From Hyphomicrobiales bacterium (GTDB lineage: Bacteria > Pseudomonadota > Alphaproteobacteria > Rhizobiales > Rhizobiaceae), in contig UBTF01000003.1 in NCBI GenBank assembly GCA_900468285.1, positions 124,001 to 188,000 of the forward strand: DNA of 64,000 nt. Reading direction: 5' to 3'. This document shows, in pieces, positions 35,256 to 43,254 of the stretch. The notes below the pieces were generated by a model. That model had not been told where the DNA came from, did not search any database, and was given only the letters and a program-made list of their open reading frames with translations. Each line of letters begins with the position of its first letter. Position 1 is the first letter of the stretch. A program made the position numbers and the translations under genes.

Positions 35256-36310
35256 GCCTGTCCGTCGAGGCCAAGGATCGAGCAGAAGGCGTCAAGCAGC
35301 CTGTGGGTAGCCTTGCCATGACTATGCTCGGCCTTGTGCTGCTGGTGGCCCTGTCGCTTTCAAGCCTTGTGCTGGGGGCGAGGCCGATTGCGGTTTCCTC
35401 CGTGGTCGACGCGCTGTTTGCCTTTGACGACAGTTCGGTCGATCACATCGCAATCATGGATTACCGTCTGCCGCGCACCCTTCTGGCTTTGCTGTGCGGA
35501 GCGGGGTTCGGGGTGTCGGGGGCGCTGATCCAGGCGGCGACGCGTAATCCGCTGGCCGATCCGGGGATATTGGGCGTCAATGCCGGGGCAGCCTTCTTCG
35601 TGACGCTTTCGGTCGGGCTGATCGGTTTCCATTCGATCCAAGCCACGCTGTGGTTTTCTCTTCTTGGTGCGGTGCTGGTGACGCTGGCCGTCTATGGGCT
35701 GGGCATGGCCGGCGGCGGTATGACGGGGCGCGGTGGCGCCACTCCGGTGCGTATGGTGCTGGCGGGAATGGCGCTGTCGGCGGTGCTGGGTGGCATCTCC
35801 TCTTCGATCACGCTCTTGAACTCGCAGGCCTTCGATGCCATGCGCCAATGGTCGATCGGCTCGGTGGCCGGGCGCAATATGGCGGTGGTCACAGCGATTG
35901 CACCCTTTATCGGCCTTGGCCTTGTGATCGCGCTGATGAGTGCCCGTTCGCTCAATGCCGCGGCGCTGGGTGAGGACCTCGCACGCGCGCTTGGGGCCAG
36001 TGTTGTTCGCACCCGAATTTTGACACTTGCCGCCGTGACACTTCTGGCCGGAGCAGCCACGGCAGCCTGTGGCCCGATTGGCTTTGTCGGTCTGATGGTG
36101 CCCCATGCGGTGCGCTGGTTCACCGGGCCGGATCAGCGACAAATCCTGCCGCTGACGATGATCTATGCGCCGGTGCTGATGCTTGCCGCCGATATTGCCG
36201 GGCGGCTGGTGCTTTATCCGGGCGAGCTGGAGGCGGGCGTGGTCACCGCCTTCCTCGGCGCGCCTGTGTTGATCGCGCTGGCGCGGCGCAAACAGGCGGT
36301 TGGATTGTGA
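35252..36310 (+). CDS. FecCD-family siderophore ABC permease, first
   Basis: This 352-residue inner-membrane permease has about ten helices. Markers are DYRLPRTLLALLCGAGFGVSGA, TRNPLADPGILGVNAGA, GEDLARALGASV and GPIGFVGLMVPHAVRW. The ATG at 35252 overlaps the SIP stop. It pairs with the next gene to form the translocation channel. Confidence 0.93.
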   Translation: MSLSVEAKDRAEGVKQPVGSLAMTMLGLVLLVALSLSSLVLGARPIAVSSVVDALFAFDDSSVDHIAIMDYRLPRTLLALLCGAGFGVSGALIQAATRNPLADPGILGVNAGAAFFVTLSVGLIGFHSIQATLWFSLLGAVLVTLAVYGLGMAGGGMTGRGGATPVRMVLAGMALSAVLGGISSSITLLNSQAFDAMRQWSIGSVAGRNMAVVTAIAPFIGLGLVIALMSARSLNAAALGEDLARALGASVVRTRILTLAAVTLLAGAATAACGPIGFVGLMVPHAVRWFTGPDQRQILPLTMIYAPVLMLAADIAGRLVLYPGELEAGVVTAFLGAPVLIALARRKQAVGL

Positions 36311-37383
36311 CGATGTCTTCTCGCCCCCCGCTTTCTCCCGCACGGCTGGATTTTGGCCGCATCGTCTTTGCCTTTCGCCTCGCAGGCGGCCGCCTGTCGG
36401 TCCGGCTCGATGGCCGTGTGCTGGCCATTCTGCTGGCGCTGTTGGTCCTGACCGCCGCCCTCGCGGCGCTGTCCCTGTTGAGTGGAAAATATCCCGTTTC
36501 ACTGTCCCAGGTGGTTTGGGCACTGGTGGGCCGGGGCGATGATATGGTGCGCATGATCGTGGTGGAATGGCGTCTGCCGCGCGTGGCGCTGGCCGTTCTG
36601 CTGGGGGCTGCACTAGGCGTGAGCGGTGCCATCTTCCAGAGCCTGACCCGCAATCCGCTCGGTTCGCCCGATATCATCGGCTTTTCCGCAGGGTCTTATA
36701 CCGGCGCGCTGATGGTGATCCTCATCTTCTCCGGCGGATACTATAAGACGGCGCTCGGCGCGCTGGCGGGCGGTATAGTCACGGCAGCCGCCGTCTATCT
36801 GCTTGCCTGGCGGCGCGGCGTGCAGGGTTTCCGTCTCATCATCGTCGGCATTGGCGTTGCCGCCATGCTGTCAGCCTTCAATGCCTGGATGATCCGCGAG
36901 GCGGATCTTCAGGTGGCCATGTCTGCTGCCATCTGGGGGGCGGGCTCGCTGAACGGCCTTGGCGTCGAGCAGCTTCTCCCCGTCGCGTTGATGCTTTGCA
37001 TCCTGTTGCCGCTGACGCTTTTGCTGTCTCGTCCGATGCGCCAGCTGGAATTGGGCGAGGATGTGGCCCGCGCCTCCGGTGTCGATGCGGGCCGCATACG
37101 GCTTTTGTTGATGATGCTGGGCGTGGCGCTGACGGCGCTCGTGACCGCATCGGCGGGGCCGATTTCCTTCATCGCGCTCTGCGCCCCGCAGATTGCCCGG
37201 CGCATGACCCGCTCGGCCGGGGTCGCGCTTCTTCCCGCGGCGCTGACCGGCGGGCTGCTGCTGCTCGCCGCCGACTGGGCCGCCCAGCACGCACTGGGCC
37301 CGCAGCTTCCCGTCGGCGTCATGACGGTCAGCATCGGCGGGCTCTACTTCCTTTTCCTTCTCATTCGCGAGGGTCGCAAATGA
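36307..37383 (+). CDS. FecCD-family siderophore ABC permease, second
   Basis: This 358-residue permease has EWRLPRVALAVLLGAALGVSGA, TRNPLGSPDIIGFSAGSY, GEDVARASGVDAGRIRL and GPISFIALCAPQIARRM, all FecCD landmarks. It starts at GTG overlapping the preceding stop (GTGA); an ATG two codons later is also possible. It overlaps the ATPase by ATGA. Confidence 0.93.
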   Translation: MTMSSRPPLSPARLDFGRIVFAFRLAGGRLSVRLDGRVLAILLALLVLTAALAALSLLSGKYPVSLSQVVWALVGRGDDMVRMIVVEWRLPRVALAVLLGAALGVSGAIFQSLTRNPLGSPDIIGFSAGSYTGALMVILIFSGGYYKTALGALAGGIVTAAAVYLLAWRRGVQGFRLIIVGIGVAAMLSAFNAWMIREADLQVAMSAAIWGAGSLNGLGVEQLLPVALMLCILLPLTLLLSRPMRQLELGEDVARASGVDAGRIRLLLMMLGVALTALVTASAGPISFIALCAPQIARRMTRSAGVALLPAALTGGLLLLAADWAAQHALGPQLPVGVMTVSIGGLYFLFLLIREGRK

Positions 37384-38327
37384 CCAATTCCCCACCCGGC
37401 TCTGCCCACCCCACACCCGCGCGCCTGCACGCCGATAATGTGACGTTGCGATACGACGAACGGACGATCTCGCAGGATCTTTCGGTTGCCCTTCCCGACG
37501 GTTCCTTCACCGTCATCGTCGGACCGAATGCCTGCGGCAAGTCCACGCTTTTGCGCGCCCTGTCACGGCTGCTAGTGCCATCGGTGGGCCAAGTGATCCT
37601 CGATGGGCGTAGCCTGCGCGATATTCCGGCCAAAGAGGCTGCCCGTCGCCTTGGCCTTCTGCCGCAATCATCCACCGCGCCTGATGGTATCACGGTGGCG
37701 GATCTGGTGGCGCGCGGGCGCTATCCGCACCAGTCCTTCCTGCGCCAATGGTCGAGCGCCGATGAGGAAGCCGTTATCGCTGCGATGGACGCAACCCGTG
37801 TTACGGAGCTGTCGGGACGGCTGGTGGATGAGCTTTCCGGCGGCCAGCGTCAGCGTGTCTGGATCGCCATGGTGCTGGCGCAACAAACGCCGATCCTGCT
37901 GCTCGATGAACCGACCACCTTCCTCGACATCGCCCATCAGATCGAGCTTATGGACCTGCTGTCCGATCTCAACCTGCAAGGCCGCACCATTGTGGCGGTG
38001 CTGCATGATCTCAACCATGCCTGCCGCTATGCCACCCACCTCATCGCAATGAAGAATGGCGCCATTCTCGCCGAGGGCGCACCGTCTGCCATCGTTACCG
38101 AAGATCTGGTCGAGGCCGTCTTTGGTCTGAGCTCTATCATCATTCCCGACCCGGTCACCGGCACACCGCTCATCGTGCCCAAGGGGCGTGGCAATACGGG
38201 TATGAACAGGTTGGAGAAGCTCGATCAAGGCGGCGGCGAAGGTTTGACAGGAGAAAGTTTTACCGGGAGTGGCCCTCTCCTTCGTCATAATCCTCGTACC
38301 CATCAAACGGAAGGAGGGCGAGTGTGA
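37380..38327 (+). CDS. Siderophore ABC ATPase (FecE/FepC-like)
   Basis: This 315-residue ATPase has Walker A GPNACGKSTLLRAL, the Q-loop LPQSSTAPDGITV, signature LSGGQRQRVWIAMVLAQ, Walker B ILLLDEPTTFLDI and H-loop AVLHDLNHACRYA. It carries a non-conserved tail of about 50 residues after IIPDPVTGTPLIVPKG, longer than usual for the family. The start at 37380 overlaps the permease, and the stop overlaps the following transporter gene (GTGA). Confidence 0.93.
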   Translation: MTNSPPGSAHPTPARLHADNVTLRYDERTISQDLSVALPDGSFTVIVGPNACGKSTLLRALSRLLVPSVGQVILDGRSLRDIPAKEAARRLGLLPQSSTAPDGITVADLVARGRYPHQSFLRQWSSADEEAVIAAMDATRVTELSGRLVDELSGGQRQRVWIAMVLAQQTPILLLDEPTTFLDIAHQIELMDLLSDLNLQGRTIVAVLHDLNHACRYATHLIAMKNGAILAEGAPSAIVTEDLVEAVFGLSSIIIPDPVTGTPLIVPKGRGNTGMNRLEKLDQGGGEGLTGESFTGSGPLLRHNPRTHQTEGGRV

Positions 38328-40105
38328 GTACGCTTTTGAAGCGCTTCGCGGCCTATTACCGGCCACACCGCGGCCTGTTTGCGCTCGATTTCTCCTCCGC
38401 TGTCGCCGCAGGGTTGCTGGAACTCGCCTTTCCCGTGGCAGTGACGCTGTTTATCGACCGGTTGCTGCCCACACATCAGCTGGGGATGATCGCTCTTGCG
38501 TCTCTGGGGCTGTTTCTCATCTATCTCATCAATGCGGGCCTGCAGGTCATCGTCACTTATTGGGGCCATATGCTTGGTATCAAGATCGAGACGGAGATGC
38601 GCCGCAAGGCGTTTGACCATCTGCAGAAGCTCTCCTTCGGCTTCTTCGATAACCAGAAGACGGGCCATCTGGTGGCGCGGCTGACCAAGGATCTGGAGGA
38701 AATTGGCGAGGTCGCCCATCATGGGCCTGAGGATCTGTTCATCGCCGTGATGACATTGATCGGCGCGCTTGCCTTGATGATTTGGGTGCATGTTCTACTG
38801 GCGCTGATCACGGCGCTCATCGTGCCGATTACGGCGATCGTCACGACCGTCTACGGCCAACGCATGACCGCAACCTGGCACGCGCTTTATGGCCGGGTGG
38901 CGGAGTTCAACGGCCGTATCGAGGAAAATGTCGGCGGCATCCGCGTCGTGCAGGCCTTTGCCAACGAGGATCACGAACGAAAACTGTTTGGGGAAAACAA
39001 CAATAATTATCTCGCAACCAAGCTCAAGGCCTACAAGGTGATGGCGGCCTCCATGTCGCTCTCCTACCTGTCGATGCGCTTCGTGCAGGTGGTGGTGATG
39101 CTGGCGGGTGCCTGGTTCGTGGTGCGGGGCGAACTGAGCGCTGGCGGCTTTGTCGGTTTTCTGCTGCTGGTCAATGTATTCTTCCACCCTATCGAAAAGA
39201 TCAATTCGATTATCGAGACCTATCCGAAGGGACTGGCGGGCTTCCAGCGCTATTGCCAGTTCCTCGACACAAGACCCGATATTGCCGACCGGAGCGATGC
39301 CAAGGTGGTTGCGCGGCTGAACGGGAATATCGAATACCGCGACGTGCGTTTCGGCTACAGCGCGGAAAAGCCTGTCTTTGCGGGTTTGAACCTGTCGATC
39401 AAGGCTGGCGAGACCATCGCCTTTGTCGGTCCGTCAGGTGCTGGCAAGACGACGATCTGCTCGCTTCTGCCGCGTTTCTATGAGGTAACCGGCGGGGATA
39501 TCCTGATCGACGGTATCGATATCAGGGAGATGACCCTGAAGTCCCTGCGCTCCAGCATCGGCATTGTTGCGCAGGATGTTTTCCTTTTTGCAGGCACGAT
39601 CCGCGAGAATATCGCCTATGGCCGTCTGGGTGCCACGGAAAGTGAGATCGAGGAAGCGGCGCGGCGTGCAAGGCTCGACGCTGTGATTGCGGCTCTTCCG
39701 GGCGGCCTCGATACCATCATCGGGGAGCGCGGCGTCAAGCTATCAGGCGGCCAGAAGCAGCGGCTGGCCATTGCCCGCATCTTCCTCAAGAACCCGCCGA
39801 TCCTCATTCTTGATGAGGCAACCTCGGCGCTCGATACCGAAACGGAACGCGCGATCCAGCAATCACTCGCCGATCTCTCGCATGGCCGCACGACGCTGGT
39901 CATCGCTCACCGGCTCGCCACCATCGCCAATGCGGACCGCATCCTCGTTGTAGAAGACGGCCACATCGTCGAACAGGGACGCCACGCAGACCTTATCGCC
40001 CGAAAGCATGGTCGCTATAGCCAGCTCCATGCTGCCCAGTCCGCAGGCCACGTGACTGCTACCAGCGATCAGATGTCCTTTGCGGTGTCGATTTCCGGCG
40101 ATTGA
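38324..40105 (+). CDS. Fused permease-ATPase ABC transporter (ABCB/IrtA-YbtP type)
   Basis: This 593-residue half-transporter has a six-helix exporter-type membrane domain (about residues 15-310) and a nucleotide-binding domain. The latter shows FVGPSGAGKTTICSLLP, the Q-loop GIVAQDVFLFAGTIREN, signature LSGGQKQRLAIARIFL, Walker B ILILDEATSALD and H-loop VIAHRLATI. It starts at a GTG overlapping the siderophore ATPase stop. It is probably a homodimer. The coupling to siderophore import suggests either siderophore export/recycling or exporter-fold import as in YbtPQ/IrtAB. Direction cannot be settled by sequence alone. Confidence 0.88.
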   Translation: MSTLLKRFAAYYRPHRGLFALDFSSAVAAGLLELAFPVAVTLFIDRLLPTHQLGMIALASLGLFLIYLINAGLQVIVTYWGHMLGIKIETEMRRKAFDHLQKLSFGFFDNQKTGHLVARLTKDLEEIGEVAHHGPEDLFIAVMTLIGALALMIWVHVLLALITALIVPITAIVTTVYGQRMTATWHALYGRVAEFNGRIEENVGGIRVVQAFANEDHERKLFGENNNNYLATKLKAYKVMAASMSLSYLSMRFVQVVVMLAGAWFVVRGELSAGGFVGFLLLVNVFFHPIEKINSIIETYPKGLAGFQRYCQFLDTRPDIADRSDAKVVARLNGNIEYRDVRFGYSAEKPVFAGLNLSIKAGETIAFVGPSGAGKTTICSLLPRFYEVTGGDILIDGIDIREMTLKSLRSSIGIVAQDVFLFAGTIRENIAYGRLGATESEIEEAARRARLDAVIAALPGGLDTIIGERGVKLSGGQKQRLAIARIFLKNPPILILDEATSALDTETERAIQQSLADLSHGRTTLVIAHRLATIANADRILVVEDGHIVEQGRHADLIARKHGRYSQLHAAQSAGHVTATSDQMSFAVSISGD

Positions 40106-41013
40106 CGAGGGAGGAAGGCGAACGCGCCTAAACAGTCCTTCCAAAACCGCCATCGCTGTTTCTCTTGTGCAGGAGCGCAAAGCAAGACCGTTTGCACAAT
40201 GGAAGCCGCCAATGCGGGCAGCGTGACGAGTAAGCGTGCATATCGCCTGCCTGGTGATGAATGTCCGATACTGTCGCGCGGTCGGGTTTTCTGTCCATGT
40301 CTTAGCAGAGGTTGACGCGTTGGTGCGGAACGTCCTTGGGGCGCGGCGCGCTACGGGACCTTGGGTGTTGTGACTTCATTCTTCAGACGCTGCGCCGTCG
40401 ATTGTCGCAAGGAGGATTCCGTCGCGTCTTCAATGGCGTCCTGTGAGTTAAAATAATTTGCTGAATATTTGAGCGCCAGGGGTTGCGCACGCTTCACACC
40501 GATCATAAACGTTATAGCATTACATGGGCGTTGAGCAGTGATGCCTTGAGAGTGGAGCTAAGCGGCGTCGTGACTGATCTATGCCTGACCTGTGACAATC
40601 TATCGTTAGGCGATAACCGCCAGCCAGCTGCGCATGATATGAACTTCGGTGCGCGAAGGGGAAGCATCAAAGCCATCGTTGGCGGTTACGGGTCACGTAG
40701 ATCGAGCCTGATAAAGGGCTGGGCATCCGTGGCTCGTTGGGGCCTAGGAGTGGGACATGCTCGTGAAATCCGCGAGAGGCGTTCTGCTGTCGCTATCATC
40801 TCAGAAAACATCTTCGACGCGCGCGTCTTAGAGCGTAGGGCTTCGGGAGTAGGAGCGACCGTGTCCGGCATCGTGTCTTCGGACCCGCGGTCGGCTGCCA
40901 ACGAACCCGCACCCGCCTCCAACGTCATGATGCATTAGGGCGTTAAACCCCGGCATCTATGACCTACCGCAGCTGAGATGCCGTCTAGTGAGACGAAGAA
41001 ATCCACAACGCCA
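40106..41013. other. Long intergenic stretch without an intact gene
   Basis: About 900 bp separate the siderophore locus from the zinc gene. No intact protein gene is convincing. Bases 40573-40740 keep a decayed ABC-ATPase N-terminus, described separately. The rest shows no repeat, RNA gene or known element. Confidence 0.5.
40573..40740 (+). pseudogene. Decayed N-terminal fragment of a sugar-type ABC ATPase
   Basis: In frame +, the translation reads CDNLSLGDNRQPAAHDMNF, then ARRGSIKAIVGGYGSRRSSL and IKG. It resembles the start of RbsA/FrcA-type ATPases (NLSLGYGRxxALHDVNF..RRGSIKAIVGGNGAGKSTLIK as I recall it). The Walker A loop is destroyed: GGYGSRRSS replaces GGNGAGKST. No signature or Walker B follows. 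The open frame of about 150 codons around it (40483-40938) has no family features elsewhere. It is best read as a relic. Confidence 0.5.
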
Positions 41014-41030
41014 ATGTTATGTAATATCAT
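41014..41030. promoter_or_regulatory. Candidate Zur box
   Basis: ATGTTATGTAATATCAT is a 17-bp imperfect palindrome resembling alphaproteobacterial Zur sites (ATGTTATnnTATAACAT-like). It lies immediately upstream of the ribosome site of the zinc-binding protein gene, so Zur-zinc bound here would block expression in zinc-replete cells. Confidence 0.55.
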
Positions 41031-41045
41031 TAAAAGGAGAGAAGA

Positions 41046-42866
41046 ATGGGACATTTAATCCGAAGCGTATCTGCGCTGGCGCTGTCAGCGACCCTCTTGG
41101 GGTCGGTGGCTCATGCTCAGGACGATGAAGAGAGCAAAACGCTTTACCGCGTCTTTGTGGCAGACCATAAGGATCCAAAGATCACGGCGTTTGATCTGAG
41201 TAAGCCCGAGAAGCGCTGGACGTTCAACACGGTCGGCCAGAATAAGCTGTACAGCGTCAATGAAGGTGCAAGTGTCGTCGCCGTTCAGTCTGACAATGAT
41301 GCCGTCAACTTTATCAATAGTGGCATTACCCTTCGCTCTCATGGTGACCATTCCGACATCGAGATTACCGATCCGCAAGTCGTGACAAAAGCCCTGACCG
41401 GCCCGCGCCCCTTTCACGTCATTGATCACAACGGCAAGATTGTCATCAACTTCGACAAGGGCGGTTACAACGAAATCGTTGATGCACATGAACTATCCGA
41501 TGGCGAGATTGAAACGACACGCCTGAAACAGGCCCGTGCTCATCACGGTTTTGCAGCGCCTGTCGGAAATGCCTGGGTAACCACGGTTGCCTCCGATGCC
41601 CCGGTCGAAGGCAATATGGCTCCGACGCGTGTCGGCTTGCGTGCGGTTAAGGAAGACGGCACGCCCACAGGCGATGTGGTGACCTGCACAGACATTCATG
41701 GTGAAGCATTTTCTGGCGCCTTCCTCGCCGCTGGATGCAAGGAAGGTATTTTGGCGGTGACCGCGAGCGCTAATGGCCCAGTGGCCAAGATGCTGACCTA
41801 TCCCGCCGCTTTGCCGAAGGACCAGACCACCGGCACCCTGCTGGGCGCAAAGAGCATGCAGGTATTCCTCGGCAACTACGGTGCCAGGGGTCTCGTCGTC
41901 ATTGACCCCGCCGATGAGCCGCACTTCCGTTACATCGAGCTCCCCTTCCGCCGTATCGACTTTGCCCTGGATCCTGCCAACGTTCGCTTTGGTTATGTGC
42001 TGACGGAAGACGGCACGCTGCATCAGATCGACATTCTCGGCGGCAAGATTTCCAAGGGCGCCAAGGTAACCGAACCCTATTCCATGGACGGGCACTGGAA
42101 CGATCCGCGCCCTCGGATCGCCCTGGCTGGAGACGAAGTCGTCATGAGTGATCCCAACGCCGGACTGGTACGTCGTATCTCCAAGACGGACCTGAAGGAA
42201 GTCGGCGCGATAAAGGTTGAGGGCAAGCCCTACAACATTGTGGTTGCTGGTGGCAGCGGCCAGGTCCATGAGCACGCTGACGGTGAAGCACACGACCATG
42301 CCGGTCATGATCATGCTCACAGTCATGGCGACCCGAAAATCTACGCCGGTTACTTCGAGGACAACCAGGTAAAGGACCGCCCGCTTGCTGACTATGTTGG
42401 AGACTGGCAGTCAGTCTATCCTTACCTCAAGGATGGTAGCCTTGATCCCGTCTGGAAGCATAAGGCTGAAAAGGGAACGGCAACCGTAGAAGAGATCCGT
42501 GCCGAGTACGAAGTCGGATACAAGACTGACGTAGAGCGTATCACCATCGACGGCGATGTCGTTACCTTCTTCAAGGACGGTCAGCCGTCGAAGGGTACCT
42601 ACGCCTATGACGGCAAAGAAATCCTGACCTACAAGAAGGGCAATCGTGGCGTGCGGTTCATCTTCAAAAAGACAGGCGGTGACGCGACGGCTCCGCAATA
42701 CATCCAGTTCAGCGATCACGGAATTGCTCCGAACAAAGCAGACCATTACCACCTCTATTGGGGTAACGACCGCGCAGCCTTGCTGAAGGAAGTCACCAAC
42801 TGGCCGACTTACTATCCGTCTTCATTGAAGGCAGAAGAGATTGTCAGCGAAATGAAGGCTCATTAA
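41046..42866 (+). CDS. zinT: AztD-like beta-propeller fused to ZinT domain; periplasmic zinc chaperone
   Basis: This 606-residue secreted protein has a signal peptide cleaved about residue 24 (GSVAHA|QDDE). An AztD-like propeller of about 370 residues follows (TLYRVFVADHKDPKITAFDL, HNGKIVINFDKGG, NYGARGLVVIDP). A His/Asp-rich linker of about 22 residues (HEHADGEAHDHAGHDH...) lies near residues 407-428. The C-terminal ZinT domain begins at DRPLADYVGDWQSVYPYL and holds the metal ligands in KADHYHLYWG. It should buffer zinc and pass it to a periplasmic binding protein of a zinc importer, which is not in this window. AAAGGAGAGAAG precedes the ATG. Confidence 0.88.
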   Translation: MGHLIRSVSALALSATLLGSVAHAQDDEESKTLYRVFVADHKDPKITAFDLSKPEKRWTFNTVGQNKLYSVNEGASVVAVQSDNDAVNFINSGITLRSHGDHSDIEITDPQVVTKALTGPRPFHVIDHNGKIVINFDKGGYNEIVDAHELSDGEIETTRLKQARAHHGFAAPVGNAWVTTVASDAPVEGNMAPTRVGLRAVKEDGTPTGDVVTCTDIHGEAFSGAFLAAGCKEGILAVTASANGPVAKMLTYPAALPKDQTTGTLLGAKSMQVFLGNYGARGLVVIDPADEPHFRYIELPFRRIDFALDPANVRFGYVLTEDGTLHQIDILGGKISKGAKVTEPYSMDGHWNDPRPRIALAGDEVVMSDPNAGLVRRISKTDLKEVGAIKVEGKPYNIVVAGGSGQVHEHADGEAHDHAGHDHAHSHGDPKIYAGYFEDNQVKDRPLADYVGDWQSVYPYLKDGSLDPVWKHKAEKGTATVEEIRAEYEVGYKTDVERITIDGDVVTFFKDGQPSKGTYAYDGKEILTYKKGNRGVRFIFKKTGGDATAPQYIQFSDHGIAPNKADHYHLYWGNDRAALLKEVTNWPTYYPSSLKAEEIVSEMKAH

Positions 42867-42885
42867 TCAACCAAGCCAACGACGA

Positions 42886-42915
42886 CAGCATCCGGCCTTC
42901 ACGGAACGGATGCTG
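42886..42915 (+). terminator. Terminator hairpin after zinT
   Basis: A 9-bp perfect stem (CAGCATCCG / CGGATGCTG) with a 12-nt loop lies 19 bp after the stop; a CCTTTT stretch follows about 20 bases later. Confidence 0.5.
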
Positions 42916-42946
42916 CTCCATCAGAAAAGTCGATTCCTTTTGTTAA

Positions 42947-43008
42947 GCGGGGTGGGGCTTAATCTGAGCGACATCAATTTCCGCGTGGCTGCCTTGCGCC
43001 CACCCCGC
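42947..43008. repeat. Long-loop inverted repeat
   Basis: GCGGGGTGGG at 42947-42956 pairs exactly with CCCACCCCGC at 42999-43008 across a 42-nt loop. It lies in the 388-bp gap before the GntP gene. It may be an RNA structure or a relic; the rest of the gap shows no gene. Confidence 0.4.
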
Positions 43009-43254
43009 ATTATCAACAAGTCCCTGTCGCAGATTTTCCGGAAGTCGCTGGTTCGATTTCGTTCAAGAACTTGGAAATATCCTAAAACAGCGCGACACTC
43101 ATTCATGTTACTGTTAAACCCCCGTCTCGCGTTGAAGACGAGCGGTTGCTTCTTGATAAGGGACCGATCTCGTTCTTGGTAAGCCAAACATTCAGTCGCA
43201 AGCGACTGTTGAAACGGGCGGCGAAGTCAGCGTCCTCAGTAAAGGAGTATTCAT

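Noticed and set aside
35360-36613. 417-codon minus-strand frame, Arg/His/Gln-rich
   Set aside because: It lies antisense across two intact FecCD permeases, and its composition is typical of antisense frames in high-GC DNA.
40483-40938. 151-codon frame as an intact gene
   Set aside because: Only a short ABC-ATPase-like piece is recognisable and its Walker A is destroyed. It was treated as a relic instead.
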